Below are positions 8,139 to 16,684 of a DNA stretch of 64,000 bases, piece by piece; position 1 is the first letter of the stretch; every line of letters begins with the position of its first letter. This DNA is from Bauldia sp. (GTDB lineage Bacteria; Pseudomonadota; Alphaproteobacteria; Rhizobiales; Kaistiaceae): assembly GCA_026126065.1 (NCBI GenBank), contig JAHCJY010000002.1, positions 1 through 64,000 on the forward strand, written 5' to 3'. A program made the position numbers and the translations under genes. The notes beneath the pieces were generated by a model. The model had not been told where the DNA came from. It worked only from the letters and a program-made list of their open reading frames with translations, and ran no database searches.

Positions 8139-8870
8139 ATGTCCTTCAGAACGGCCGCCATTGCGGCGTTGGCGACGATCGCAATCGGGGGGGCGACCAC
8201 CGGCGCGTCGGCCCAGCAGGGCGTCGAGACCTACTCCAACTTCCGCTGGGCGAACATCTCGCCCGCGACCTGTCTGATGGACGCCCGCACCGCGGTGAAC
8301 GCAGCCATCTCCGGCTTTGGGCTCGGCGGCATGATCACGGACGAAGACACCTGGTACGTCGAGGCCGGGACCGAGGATCTCAACCTCTGGGTCTACTGCG
8401 TCGCCGACGACGACACGCCCGACGTCGACTATCCCGGCGCCAAGCGCGTCCTTGTGGTCATCAACGTCAACACCAGCCGGCCGAACGTCGGCTCCAACAT
8501 CCGCGACTTCCTGGCCGAGTGCATGGAGTTCGGCTGCCCGGCCATGGCGCCGGTGACACAAGCCGCGGAGCGGATCGACTGGGTCCAGACCGCCACCCGC
8601 CTCCGCGGCAATATCGGCGTCCGCTACAGCTACATCTGCCCCGCGCTCGGCGACACGATCCCCGGCACCGTCTGGGGCACGGACGTCTATACGGACGATT
8701 CCTCGATCTGCGCCGCCGCCGTCCACACCGGGGCGATCGGCACCGGCGGCGGACTCGTGATCATCGAGATCGCAGCGGGCCAGGCGGCGTACGAGGGCAC
8801 GGTCCGCAACGGCATCTCGACCAACCGGTGGAGTTCGTATCAGGGCAGCTTCCGCGTCATCCGGCCGTAG
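8139..8870 (+). CDS. secreted protein with C-terminal LCCL domain
   Basis: 243 residues from ATG 8139 with GGGAG 7 nt upstream (longer in-frame starts at 8061 lack this). A signal peptide with a hydrophobic core at residues 4-20 and a likely cut after ASA (residue 25) indicates export. Residues ~163-243 match the LCCL fold: YICPALG, GTVWGTDVYTDDSSICAAAV, then Tyr/Gly/Arg at YEGTVRNGI and a final WSSYQGSF. The conserved Cys167 and Cys191 are present. The N-terminal half (four more Cys) is not recognised. LCCL domains are best known in eukaryotic extracellular proteins, with scattered bacterial members. It probably acts in the periplasm or cell envelope; the ligand is unknown. Confidence 0.75.
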   Translation: MSFRTAAIAALATIAIGGATTGASAQQGVETYSNFRWANISPATCLMDARTAVNAAISGFGLGGMITDEDTWYVEAGTEDLNLWVYCVADDDTPDVDYPGAKRVLVVINVNTSRPNVGSNIRDFLAECMEFGCPAMAPVTQAAERIDWVQTATRLRGNIGVRYSYICPALGDTIPGTVWGTDVYTDDSSICAAAVHTGAIGTGGGLVIIEIAAGQAAYEGTVRNGISTNRWSSYQGSFRVIRP

Positions 8871-8909
8871 CGGCGGCGTGCGGCCATCGGGAAGAACAGG
8901 CCCCTCGAC

Positions 8910-8951
8910 TTCATATCAGTCTAGCCTTATATAAGTCTGCACTGATATGAA
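8910..8951. promoter_or_regulatory. 42-bp imperfect palindrome, likely ArsR-family operator/promoter
   Basis: Arms TTCATATCAGT (8910-8920) and ACTGATATGAA (8941-8951) are perfect. The inner CTTATATAAG (8926-8935) is also palindromic, so 18 of 21 base pairs match around the centre at 8930/8931. It lies just before the GTG of the SRPBCC-arsR operon. AT-rich long dyads are typical ArsR/SmtB sites, so autoregulation by the downstream regulator is likely (inference). Confidence 0.7.
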
Positions 8952-8967
8952 CCAAGGAGCGCGATAC

Positions 8968-9612
8968 GTGAACTCTCCCCTGATTGCCGGCCTCCGTGCC
9001 ACGTCCCACGAGGTGCGCGACCTCGAGATCGGCGGCAAGCCTGCCAAGGCGGTCGTCGTCTCGCGGGTCTACGACACCGACGCGGCCGATCTCTGGGACG
9101 CCATCACCCGGCCGGAGCGCCTCGCTCGGTCCTTCCTGCCGGTTTCCGGCGACCTCAAAGTGGGCGGCCGCTACCAGTTCGAGGGCAATGCCGGCGGCAC
9201 CATCACCGAATGCGTGCCGAACAAGCGCGTCGCCGCGACGTGGGAGTTCGGCGGCGGCACGTCCTGGGTGGTGGTGACGCTCGCCCCCGACGGCAGCGGC
9301 ACGCGGCTGACGCTTGAGCACTCGGCCGAACTCCACCCGATGTGGGGCCAGTTCGGTTCCGGCGCGGTCGGCATCGGCTGGGACCTCGCGATGATGGGCA
9401 TGGGCCTCCACCTCACAGCACCCGATGCGGAGCGCCCGGCGCAGGCAGCGGCGGAATGGCCGACCACCCCGGAAGGACAGGCCTATATCCGCGAGGCGGC
9501 CGAGGCGTGGGGCCATGCCGATATGGCGGCCGGCACGCCGCGCGACGAGGCGATGGCTTCGGCCGAGAACAGCCGGAAATTCTACACCGGCGAGTCGGCG
9601 CCGGGAGCCTGA
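8968..9612 (+). CDS. SRPBCC (AHSA1/START-like) domain protein
   Basis: 214 residues. GTG at 8968 is chosen over ATG 8947 because AAGGAG (8954-8959) sits 8 nt before it and the ATG lies inside the operator palindrome. The helix-grip fold signature is visible: VVSRVYDTDAADLWDAITRPERLARSFLPVSGDLKVGGRYQF, followed by VVVTLAPDGSGTRLTLEHSAEL. Such proteins bind hydrophobic ligands and are often encoded beside ArsR regulators, as here (the next gene starts immediately after the stop). The ligand is unknown. Roles in stress or small-molecule sensing are inferred only from the arrangement. Confidence 0.88.
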   Translation: MNSPLIAGLRATSHEVRDLEIGGKPAKAVVVSRVYDTDAADLWDAITRPERLARSFLPVSGDLKVGGRYQFEGNAGGTITECVPNKRVAATWEFGGGTSWVVVTLAPDGSGTRLTLEHSAELHPMWGQFGSGAVGIGWDLAMMGMGLHLTAPDAERPAQAAAEWPTTPEGQAYIREAAEAWGHADMAAGTPRDEAMASAENSRKFYTGESAPGA

Positions 9613-9957
9613 ATGCACGCTTTCGACGTCCTCGGCGATCCGGTACGCCGGCGCATCCTCGAACTCCTCGCGGAGCGGGAGCATGCGTCCGGCGAGGTCG
9701 TCGAGGTCGTCGGGCGGGAGTTCGGCATCACCCAGGCGGCGGTAAGCCAGCACCTGAAGGTGCTGCGCGAGTCCGGCTTTGCGACGGTGCGCCCCGAGGG
9801 TGCCCGTCGCGTCTACGGCCTCGATCCGACGCCGCTACGCGACATCGACGAGTGGCTCGACCGCTTCCGCGTGTTCTGGACCCACCGGCTCGACGCGCTC
9901 GCCACCGAGATCGCCCGCGGCAAGCGGGGCTCGACGCCGCGGCAGGGGCCCGTCTAG
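9613..9957 (+). CDS. ArsR/SmtB-family winged-helix transcriptional regulator
   Basis: 114 residues, starting directly after the SRPBCC stop (TGA-ATG), so translationally coupled. The fold is seen in FDVLGDPVRRRILELLAEREHASGEVVEVVG and the recognition helix ITQAAVSQHLKVLRESGFATV, then the wing RRVYGLDP. No CxC metal-binding motif is visible, so it belongs to the non-metal type commonly paired with SRPBCC proteins. It probably represses its own operon through the palindrome at 8910-8951. Confidence 0.92.
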   Translation: MHAFDVLGDPVRRRILELLAEREHASGEVVEVVGREFGITQAAVSQHLKVLRESGFATVRPEGARRVYGLDPTPLRDIDEWLDRFRVFWTHRLDALATEIARGKRGSTPRQGPV

Positions 9958-9999
9958 AAGGAGCCGCGCCGGCAGGGCCGTGCCGGGGAGCTTCGATCC

Positions 10000-10854
10000 A
10001 TGGTTCAGTACCGCGCTGCCATCGCCGCTGCCAACCCGGAAGCGGCGCGCGCGATCGCCGACGCCATCGAGGCCGCTTCGGGCGAGGATCTCGCCGTCTC
10101 CTGGTTCGACGATCCCGATGGCTGGAGCGTCGCCGCATATTGGGACGGCGACCGTCCAGATCTGGCCGGCGCCGTGCTGGAGATCGCGCTCGCGCATGGC
10201 GCCGAGGCGGAGATCGGCGCCCTCCCCGACATCGACTGGGTCGTTGAAAGCCTCCGCAGCCTGCCACCGGTCCGCGCCGGCCGCTTCCTGATCCACGGCA
10301 GCCACGACCGCGCCCGCCGGAGAGCCAACGACATCGCCATCGAGATCGAGGCGGCGCAGGCGTTCGGCACCGGCCACCACGGCACGACCGCCGGCTGCCT
10401 CGAAGTGCTCGACCGGCTCGGCCGCGCCCGCCGGTACCGAGCCCCGCTCGATCTCGGCACCGGCTCCGGCGTCCTAGCCATCGCGATGGCCAAGGCGTGG
10501 GGCGTGCCGGTTCTGGCCAGCGACATCGACCCGGTCGCCGTCCGCATCGCCAACCAGAACGCGAGGCTGAACAGAGTAGGCGGCTCCGTCCATGCCGTGA
10601 CCGCCGCCGGCTTCCGCCACCCCCTGCTGCGCGAGGGGCGGTTCGACCTCGTCGTCGCGAATATCCTGGCGGGGCCCCTCGCGTCGCTTGCGACCGACCT
10701 CACCGCGCGGCTCCTGCCGGGCGGAACGGTGGTGCTGTCGGGGCTGCTGCCGCAACAGCGCCGGCTCATCGTCGCGCGATACCGATCCCGGGGTCTTCGG
10801 CTCGCGCGGTCGATCATCCGCAATGGCTGGCTGACGCTCGTCTTCAACCGCTAG
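10000..10854 (+). CDS. prmA: ribosomal protein L11 methyltransferase
   Basis: Trimethylates ribosomal protein L11 using SAM. 284 residues. The N-terminal substrate-recognition domain (~1-85) is followed by the class I methyltransferase domain. Visible motifs are EAAQAFGTGHHGTTAGCLEVL, DLGTGSGVLAIAMAK (SAM-binding motif I) and VVANILAGPL, the NxL/NPP-like motif IV of the PrmA family. Length is near the family norm (~290). It is separated from arsR by 42 bp on the same strand. Expected to be non-essential housekeeping in the cytoplasm. Confidence 0.93.
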   Translation: MVQYRAAIAAANPEAARAIADAIEAASGEDLAVSWFDDPDGWSVAAYWDGDRPDLAGAVLEIALAHGAEAEIGALPDIDWVVESLRSLPPVRAGRFLIHGSHDRARRRANDIAIEIEAAQAFGTGHHGTTAGCLEVLDRLGRARRYRAPLDLGTGSGVLAIAMAKAWGVPVLASDIDPVAVRIANQNARLNRVGGSVHAVTAAGFRHPLLREGRFDLVVANILAGPLASLATDLTARLLPGGTVVLSGLLPQQRRLIVARYRSRGLRLARSIIRNGWLTLVFNR

Positions 10855-10915
10855 GAACTGCGGGCGGCGTCCGGCGTTGGTGCGGTATCGATCCAACCGA
10901 CACGGGAGTTGCCCG

Positions 10916-11464
10916 ATGCGCGTGCCGTTCCTCCTCGCCGCCCTTGCCCTCTCCACCACCACGGTCCTCGCCCAGACGCCGCCGGCCAACGTCGCCCCCG
11001 ACGCGGACGCTCCGGCGACCGCGGTCGAGATCGGCCCGTGGCGCATCCAGGTGAGCCTGATCGACGGCGTCACCTTCGACCGCTGCATGATGAGCCGCAC
11101 GACGGAGGCGGGCATCGAGGCGCGCTTCACGCGGAGCGAGACGGGTCTCGGCCTCGATCTCTCCTCGCCCCGCTGGCAGCTCGAGGACGGCGCCCGCTAC
11201 GAAGTCACCTTCGCCGCCGACCAGCGGCAATGGGAGGCTGAGGTAACGGCCACGGCCACCTCGGTCTCGGTCGCCCTCACCGACGATGACTTCATCGAGG
11301 GTCTCCGTCTCGCCAACCGCCTCGAAGTCCGTGGTGCGGGCGCGACGATCGTCGTGCCGCTCGATTCGAGCTCGGCCGCCCTCGCCCGCCTCGAAAGCTG
11401 CTACGAGCGGAACAGCGCTACCGAAGTGACCAACCCGTTCGTGGCGCCGACCCGCGCGCCCTAG
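10916..11464 (+). CDS. uncharacterised secreted protein (invasion-associated locus B-like appearance)
   Basis: 182 residues from ATG 10916 with GGGAG upstream. A signal peptide (MRVPFLLAALALSTTTVLAQ, cut near residue 19-20) predicts the periplasm. The mature part begins with a Pro/Ala-rich stretch, then GPWRIQVSLIDGVTFDRCMMSR and a later LARLESCYERN, giving two Cys that could pair. The pattern of W-x-V...C and an end-placed C resembles small periplasmic alphaproteobacterial proteins, but I do not firmly recognise a family. No function is assigned. Confidence 0.6.
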   Translation: MRVPFLLAALALSTTTVLAQTPPANVAPDADAPATAVEIGPWRIQVSLIDGVTFDRCMMSRTTEAGIEARFTRSETGLGLDLSSPRWQLEDGARYEVTFAADQRQWEAEVTATATSVSVALTDDDFIEGLRLANRLEVRGAGATIVVPLDSSSAALARLESCYERNSATEVTNPFVAPTRAP

Positions 11465-11573
11465 AATACAGGCTGGGAAACTCGCCGCCGGGTGCGGCGA
11501 GACCGGCCTGCAACCGAATATTGACGCGCCCAGCCTAACGTCGTCGCGGAAATCCGACGGCGGGGGCTGCGAC
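11465..11573. other. intergenic hairpin between secreted-protein gene and TauE permease gene
   Basis: CTCGCCGC (11481-11488) and GCGGCGAG (11494-11501) form an 8-bp stem with a 5-nt loop. No T-run follows, so it is not a classical terminator. It could still delimit the transcript. Confidence 0.35.
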
Positions 11574-12359
11574 ATGGTCATTGCGGACGGCCCGCTTTAC
11601 TGGGCCATTCTCGTCTTTGCCGGCGCTGCATGCGGCTTCCTCAACACGCTGGCATCGTCCGGCTCAGCGGTGAGCCTGCCGCTCCTCGTTCTCCTCGGAA
11701 TGCCCGAGGGCGCCGCCAATGCCACGAACCGCCTGCCGGTCCTCGTCGGCGGCATCATGGCGACCATCACCTTCGCCCGGAAAGGCCAGCTCGACTGGGG
11801 CGCGGCGTGGAAGCTGGGCGTCCCGGCGACCGCCGGGGCCGTAGTGGGCGCCCTCGCCGCCGAAACGCTCCCGGGCAAGGACGTCGGCTACCTCATCACC
11901 GGCGCGGTGCTGCTGGCGCTGGTCATGCTGTTCACCACGACGCGGCAGGCGCTGGCGCAGGTGTTCGAGGCGCCGGCCCGCGTCCCGCCGCTCGCGATCG
12001 GCCTGATGCTCGGGGTCGGCTTCTGGATCGGCCTGATCGTCCTCGACGGCGCCACTTACGTCCTGCTGATCCTGATTCTCGTGTGCTGGTATCCCCTCGC
12101 CCAGGCCAACGCGCTCAAGAGCTTCATCCTTGTCGTGACTACGGCGGTTGCGATCGCAATGTTCGCGTCGGACGGAGAGATGCGCTTCGCCGAAGGGGCG
12201 GTCCTCTCCGCCGGCTCGATCGCCGGCGGCTATTTCGGGGCGAAGTTCTCGAGCTTCCCCTCGGCGCGGACATGGGCGTTCCGGCTGCTGGTCGTTGCCA
12301 TCAGCCTCGAGCTCGTGCACCTCGCCTGGCAGTACACCGCGAGCTGGCGCGCCAACTGA
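11574..12359 (+). CDS. TauE/SafE-family (TSUP) membrane permease
   Basis: 261 residues with about 7-8 hydrophobic segments. Features typical of the family are the N-terminal GAACGFLNTLASSGSAVSLPLLVLLG loop and the second half AIGLMLGVGFWIGLIVLDGATYVLL, reflecting the internal duplication. The family exports sulfite, sulfonates or other organic anions; the substrate cannot be told. The start ATG 11574 follows a GGGGG-rich leader. The gene stands alone and is convergent with the next gene (9 bp between stops). Cytoplasmic membrane. Confidence 0.85.
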   Translation: MVIADGPLYWAILVFAGAACGFLNTLASSGSAVSLPLLVLLGMPEGAANATNRLPVLVGGIMATITFARKGQLDWGAAWKLGVPATAGAVVGALAAETLPGKDVGYLITGAVLLALVMLFTTTRQALAQVFEAPARVPPLAIGLMLGVGFWIGLIVLDGATYVLLILILVCWYPLAQANALKSFILVVTTAVAIAMFASDGEMRFAEGAVLSAGSIAGGYFGAKFSSFPSARTWAFRLLVVAISLELVHLAWQYTASWRAN

Positions 12360-12368
12360 TGCGCGGGT

Positions 12369-12929
12369 CTAGCGGCCAAAATACCAGGAGAGGCCGACGG
12401 TGCCGGAGATGAAGCTGACCGGTTCGCCGAGATAGCGGAACGCCAGAATCTCACTGCGAACGCCGAGATTGACGCCGGCACCGACCTCGACGCCGCCCCC
12501 CGCGACCATGAACGCGCCGCCAAGCGGCGCGAAGTCGAATCCGATGCCGATCGTTCCGTAGGCGAGAGCGCGGTCGCCCAGGAGGATGCCGGCGCGCGCC
12601 ATGCCCATCGTGTCGAAGAAGATTCCTTCAGCCGCCGTGTAGTAGAAGCCGCCGACGGCCTCCGCACCGACGACGAACCGGTCGCCCAGCACGATGTTCC
12701 GCCCGACCATGGTCGCGCCGCGGAACGAATCGAAAGCTCCCGGATCGAGTTCGTACCAGGCGCCACCCTGGACCCCGGCGAAGAACCGGTTCCACTCGAA
12801 CCCTGTTTCGACGGGCACGACCACGACGACCGGCCCGGGCATACTCGGAACCGCGATGTCTGCGGCCGAGACGGCGTTCGCCGCCAGGATTCCGAGCGCG
12901 CCCAGCAGGGTCGCGACTGTCGTCTTCAT
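12369..12929 (-). CDS. small outer-membrane beta-barrel-like protein
   Basis: 186 residues from ATG 12929 (longer upstream starts read into the uvrA promoter region and are not plausible). Signal peptide to about ...AVSAADIA. The rest alternates polar and hydrophobic residues with many Gly and aromatic positions (FFAGVQGGAWYELD, VVGAEAVGGFYYTA, GTIGIGFDF), and ends SGTVGLSWYFGR with a terminal aromatic-Gly-Arg. Similar small barrels (Omp25/porin-like surface proteins) are common in Hyphomicrobiales. It is divergent from uvrA, so its promoter shares the 12930-13127 region. Function is otherwise unknown. Confidence 0.6.
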   Translation of the reverse strand: MKTTVATLLGALGILAANAVSAADIAVPSMPGPVVVVVPVETGFEWNRFFAGVQGGAWYELDPGAFDSFRGATMVGRNIVLGDRFVVGAEAVGGFYYTAAEGIFFDTMGMARAGILLGDRALAYGTIGIGFDFAPLGGAFMVAGGGVEVGAGVNLGVRSEILAFRYLGEPVSFISGTVGLSWYFGR

Positions 12930-13052
12930 GATCGTGATCCACCCTTGCCTGTGCGTGGACTGTGGACTGCCTCGCATCCGGGCGGTAGCCGCCGCGCGTG
13001 ATTGCTCCACGCTGTGTCGATGCGGCAACGGACCGACGACCGCCGCGATTTT

Positions 13053-13067
13053 GTTCACATCCTGTTC
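13053..13067 (+). promoter_or_regulatory. LexA (SOS) box of uvrA
   Basis: GTTC-N7-GTTC (GTTCACATCCTGTTC), the exact alphaproteobacterial LexA consensus form. It ends 2 nt before a plausible -35 and 60 bp before the uvrA start codon. Confidence 0.85.
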
Positions 13068-13069
13068 TT

Positions 13070-13097
13070 TTGTTTTGCGCCGCGTTCGGCCTATATG
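13070..13097 (+). promoter_or_regulatory. uvrA promoter
   Basis: TTGTTT (13070-13075), 16-nt spacer, TATATG (13092-13097). Transcription would begin near 13104. That excludes an upstream in-frame ATG at 13095 and supports ATG 13128 as the uvrA start. Confidence 0.5.
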
Positions 13098-13127
13098 GTG
13101 GAGCTGTCCCCGCCAGCCCGAAGACCG

Positions 13128-16100
13128 ATGCCCGATCCTTCCAAGACGATCAGTGTCCGCGGTGCCCGCGAGCACAATCTCAAGAACGTCGACCTCGACA
13201 TCCCGCGCAACAGGCTCGTGGTCTTCACGGGCCTGAGTGGCTCCGGGAAGTCGTCGCTCGCCTTCGACACGATCTACGCCGAAGGTCAGCGCCGCTACGT
13301 CGAGAGCCTCTCGGCCTACGCCCGCCAGTTCCTCGAGATGATGCAGAAGCCGGACGTCGACCAGATCGACGGCCTGTCGCCCGCGATCGCCATCGAGCAG
13401 AAGACCACCTCGCGCAATCCGCGCTCAACGGTCGGCACCGTGACGGAGATCTACGACTATCTCCGCCTCCTCTTTGCCCGCGTCGGTGTTCCCTATTCGC
13501 CGGCGACCGGCCTGCCGATCGAGAGCCAGACGGTCAGCCAGATGGTCGACCGCGTTCTCGCGCTGCCCGAGGGGACGCGGCTCTACCTCCTCGCGCCGAT
13601 CGTGCGCGACCGGAAGGGCGAATACCGCAAGGAACTGGCGGACCTGACCAAGCGCGGCTTCCAGCGCGTGAAGATCGACGGTCAGTTCTACGAGATCGCG
13701 GACGCCCCCGTGCTCGACAAGAAGCTGAAGCACGACATTGAAGTGGTGGTCGACCGCATCGTCGTGCGGCCGGACATCGGTACGCGCCTCGCCGATTCGC
13801 TCCAGACGGCGCTCGAGCTGGCCGACGGCCTCGCGATCGCCGAGTTCGCCGATGGCGCGCCGGCCGCAACGCCGCGCATCTCGCTCGCGGCAAAGCCGAA
13901 GAAGGCCCGCAAGGCGAAAGGCGCGGACGCGCCTGTCGACGAGCAGGCCGAGATGGCAGCGCTCGTCGAAGGCGCCACCGTGAAGGAAGACGAAGGCCCG
14001 CAGCGGCTCCTGTTCTCCGAGAAGTTCGCCTGCCCCGTCTCGGGCTTCACGATCGCCGAGATCGAGCCGCGACTGTTCTCGTTCAACAACCCGTCGGGCG
14101 CCTGTCCGGAATGTTCGGGCCTCGGCGAGAAGCAGATCGTCGATCCGAACCTGATCGTCCCGGACGAGAGCCTGTCGTTGCGGAACGGCGCGATCGTGCC
14201 GTGGGCCAAGAGCCAGTCACCGTACTACCAGCAGACCCTCGAAGCGCTCGGCCGCGCCTACGGCTTCTCGCTGTCGACGCCGTGGAAGACCCTGCCCGAG
14301 GCGGCCCAGAAGGTCATCCTCTACGGCACCGGCCGCGAGCCGGTGACCTTCACCTATGCTGACGGCCTCCGCACCTACGACACGCGGAAGCCCTTCGAGG
14401 GCGTGATCCCGAACCTCGAGCGGCGCTGGAAGGAGACCGAGTCGAACTGGGCGCGCGAGGACATCGAGCGCTTCCACACCTATGTCCCCTGCCCGGTCTG
14501 CAAGGGTTTTCGTCTCAAACCCGAGGCCCTGGCCGTGAAGATCAACGGCCTGCATATCGGTCAGGTGGCGGACCAGTCGATCCGTCACGCCAATGGTTGG
14601 TTCGAGGACCTGCCAAAGCATCTCACCGCGAAGCAAAACGAGATCGCCGACCGCATCCTCAAGGAGATCCGCGACCGCCTGCGCTTCCTCGTCGATGTCG
14701 GGCTCGATTACCTCTCGATGTCGCGCCATGCCGCCACGCTGTCGGGCGGCGAAGGCCAGCGCATCCGCCTCGCCTCGCAGATCGGCTCCGGACTGACCGG
14801 CGTCCTCTACGTCCTCGACGAGCCGTCGATCGGCCTCCACCAGAAGGACAATGAGCGCCTCCTCCGGACGCTCCGCCACCTCCGCGACCTCGGCAACACC
14901 GTGCTGGTCGTGGAGCACGACGAGGACGCCATCCGAACCGCCGACTACGTGGTCGACATCGGCCCCGCCGCCGGCATCCATGGCGGCCGGATCATCGCGA
15001 AAGGCACGCCCGAAGAGGTGATGGCCGATCCGAACTCGCTGACCGGAAAATACCTCACCGGCGAGATGGCGATCGAACTGCCGGAGCGGCGGAAGCCGAA
15101 GAAGCGGCGCTTGCTCTCGCTCGTCGGCGCGACCGGCAACAACCTCAAGAACGTTTCGGTGGACCTGCCGCTCGGCGCCTTCACCGCCGTCACCGGCGTC
15201 TCGGGCGGCGGGAAGTCCACGCTGCTCGTCGATACGCTCTACAAGGCCGTCGCGCGCCGCCTCAATGGCTCGCGCGGGGCGCCGGCCCCGTTCGAGCGCC
15301 TCGACGGCCTGGAGCATCTCGACAAGGTCATCGACATCGACCAGTCGCCGATCGGCCGCACGCCGCGGTCGAACCCCGCGACCTATGTCGGCGCCTTCAC
15401 GCCCATCCGCGACTGGTTCGCCGGCCTGCCCGAGTCGAAGGCGCGCGGCTACCAGCCCGGCCGCTTCTCCTTCAACGTGAAGGGCGGGCGCTGCGAGGCC
15501 TGCCAGGGCGACGGCGTCCTCAAGATCGAGATGCACTTCCTGCCGGACGTCTACGTCACCTGTGACGTGTGCAAGGGCAAGCGCTACAACCGCGAGACGC
15601 TCGAAGTCCTGTTCAAGGGCAAGTCGATAGCCGACATTCTTGACATGACGGTTGAGGAAGCCGCGGGCTTCTTCGCCGCCGTTCCGATCATCCGCGAGAA
15701 GATGGAAACGCTGGAGCGCGTCGGCCTCGGCTACATAAAGGTCGGCCAGCAGGCGAACACGCTGTCGGGCGGCGAGGCGCAGCGCGTGAAGCTGTCGAAG
15801 GAGTTGTCGCGCCGTGCCACCGGCCGCACGCTCTACCTCCTCGACGAGCCGACCACCGGCCTCCACTTCCACGACGTCGCCAAGCTGCTGGAGGTGCTCC
15901 ACGAACTCGTCGACCAGGGCAACACCGTCGTGGTGATCGAGCACAACCTCGAAGTCATCAAGACCGCGGACTGGATCATCGACCTCGGCCCCGACGGCGG
16001 CGACCGCGGCGGCGAGATCGTCGCCGTCGGCACGCCGGAGGACGTGGCGAAGGTGGAGCGCAGCTACACCGGTCAGTTCCTCAAGCCCGTACTGGCAAAG

Positions 16101-16142
16101 TCCCGCCGGGCCGGTCGGCCGAAGGTGCAGGCGGCGGAGTAG
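13128..16142 (+). CDS. uvrA: excinuclease ABC subunit A
   Basis: Damage-recognition ATPase of nucleotide excision repair. 1004 residues. Two ABC modules are seen: Walker [10 protein letters not shown] near the N-terminus and GVSGGGKST in the second half, signature [16 protein letters not shown] and [15 protein letters not shown], and Walker B with DEPSIGLH and DEPTTGLHF. Zinc-binding cysteines occur at [14 protein letters not shown] and at CEACQGDG...[10 protein letters not shown] Lys/Ala-rich insertion ([14 protein letters not shown], about residue 258-271) makes it somewhat longer than the ~940-residue norm, as in other alphaproteobacteria. The LexA box upstream indicates SOS control. Confidence 0.97.
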   Translation: MPDPSKTISVRGAREHNLKNVDLDIPRNRLVVFTGLSGSGKSSLAFDTIYAEGQRRYVESLSAYARQFLEMMQKPDVDQIDGLSPAIAIEQKTTSRNPRSTVGTVTEIYDYLRLLFARVGVPYSPATGLPIESQTVSQMVDRVLALPEGTRLYLLAPIVRDRKGEYRKELADLTKRGFQRVKIDGQFYEIADAPVLDKKLKHDIEVVVDRIVVRPDIGTRLADSLQTALELADGLAIAEFADGAPAATPRISLAAKPKKARKAKGADAPVDEQAEMAALVEGATVKEDEGPQRLLFSEKFACPVSGFTIAEIEPRLFSFNNPSGACPECSGLGEKQIVDPNLIVPDESLSLRNGAIVPWAKSQSPYYQQTLEALGRAYGFSLSTPWKTLPEAAQKVILYGTGREPVTFTYADGLRTYDTRKPFEGVIPNLERRWKETESNWAREDIERFHTYVPCPVCKGFRLKPEALAVKINGLHIGQVADQSIRHANGWFEDLPKHLTAKQNEIADRILKEIRDRLRFLVDVGLDYLSMSRHAATLSGGEGQRIRLASQIGSGLTGVLYVLDEPSIGLHQKDNERLLRTLRHLRDLGNTVLVVEHDEDAIRTADYVVDIGPAAGIHGGRIIAKGTPEEVMADPNSLTGKYLTGEMAIELPERRKPKKRRLLSLVGATGNNLKNVSVDLPLGAFTAVTGVSGGGKSTLLVDTLYKAVARRLNGSRGAPAPFERLDGLEHLDKVIDIDQSPIGRTPRSNPATYVGAFTPIRDWFAGLPESKARGYQPGRFSFNVKGGRCEACQGDGVLKIEMHFLPDVYVTCDVCKGKRYNRETLEVLFKGKSIADILDMTVEEAAGFFAAVPIIREKMETLERVGLGYIKVGQQANTLSGGEAQRVKLSKELSRRATGRTLYLLDEPTTGLHFHDVAKLLEVLHELVDQGNTVVVIEHNLEVIKTADWIIDLGPDGGDRGGEIVAVGTPEDVAKVERSYTGQFLKPVLAKSRRAGRPKVQAAE

Positions 16143-16167
16143 AGTCCAAGTGTGCTAGGATGGGTTC

Positions 16168-16368
16168 ATGTCGAAACTCGAAGACATTGAGAAGGCTGTA
16201 GCGGCGCTGGCTCCGAAGGAACTCGCGCGCTTCAGGGAGTGGTATGCGGCCTTCGACGCGGAGCAGTTCGACGCCAAGATCGCTGCCGACGCCGCCTCGG
16301 GTGCACTCGACGGTCTCGCCGAGGAAGCAATGAGAGAACTGGCGGCCGGCCGAACCCGACCGCTTTGA
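16168..16368 (+). CDS. small putative antitoxin
   Basis: 66 residues, charged and helical (MSKLEDIEKAVAALAPKELARFREWYAAFDAEQFD). It resembles the short antitoxin-like proteins encoded before ParE/RelE-like toxins: a central FREWYAAFD segment followed by a loop that would wrap the toxin. Its TGA overlaps the TTG start of the next gene (TTTGA), so the two are translated together. No DNA-binding motif is evident, so how the pair is regulated is unclear. It lies 25 bp downstream of uvrA and may be co-transcribed. Confidence 0.65.
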   Translation: MSKLEDIEKAVAALAPKELARFREWYAAFDAEQFDAKIAADAASGALDGLAEEAMRELAAGRTRPL

Positions 16369-16622
16369 AGCACGTCGCGACGAGGCACTTCTGGCTTGCC
16401 TACGACGCGCTCCCCGCCTCCGTTCGTGCACTGGCGGACAAGAACTTCGCGCTGCTCAAGACAAACCCTTCTCACTCGTCGATCCGACTGAAGCAGGTCG
16501 GGCGCTTCTGGTCCGCCCGCGTGGGGCTGGGCTACCGCGCGCTCGCCCTGGAATCGGAAACGGGCCTCGTCTGGTTCTGGATCGGCAGCCACGCCGAGTA
16601 CGACCGGCTCATTCGAGCCTGA
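16365..16622 (+). CDS. ParE/RelE-superfamily-like toxin component
   Basis: 85 residues from a TTG at 16365 that overlaps the upstream stop codon. The pattern ATRHFWLAYDALPASVRALADKNFALLKTNP...SIRLKQVG..WSARVGLGYRALAL fits the compact RelE/ParE fold: two N-terminal helices, then beta-strands with conserved Arg and Tyr near the end (HAEYDRLIRA). RelE relatives cleave mRNA on ribosomes and ParE relatives poison gyrase; this sequence does not decide which. The overlap with the small acidic gene supports a toxin-antitoxin pair. Confidence 0.65.
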   Translation: MKHVATRHFWLAYDALPASVRALADKNFALLKTNPSHSSIRLKQVGRFWSARVGLGYRALALESETGLVWFWIGSHAEYDRLIRA

Positions 16623-16684
16623 TCATCATGGAAGGCTTTGCGTCTCTTCTGTCGCGTCGCCCTTCCGCGCGCTAAACGACATCC

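Noticed and set aside
14217..15944. Long minus-strand frame opposite uvrA (575 codons)
   Set aside because: Shadow of uvrA. It is rich in Asp/Glu/Arg/Val without motifs; uvrA explains the codon periodicity.
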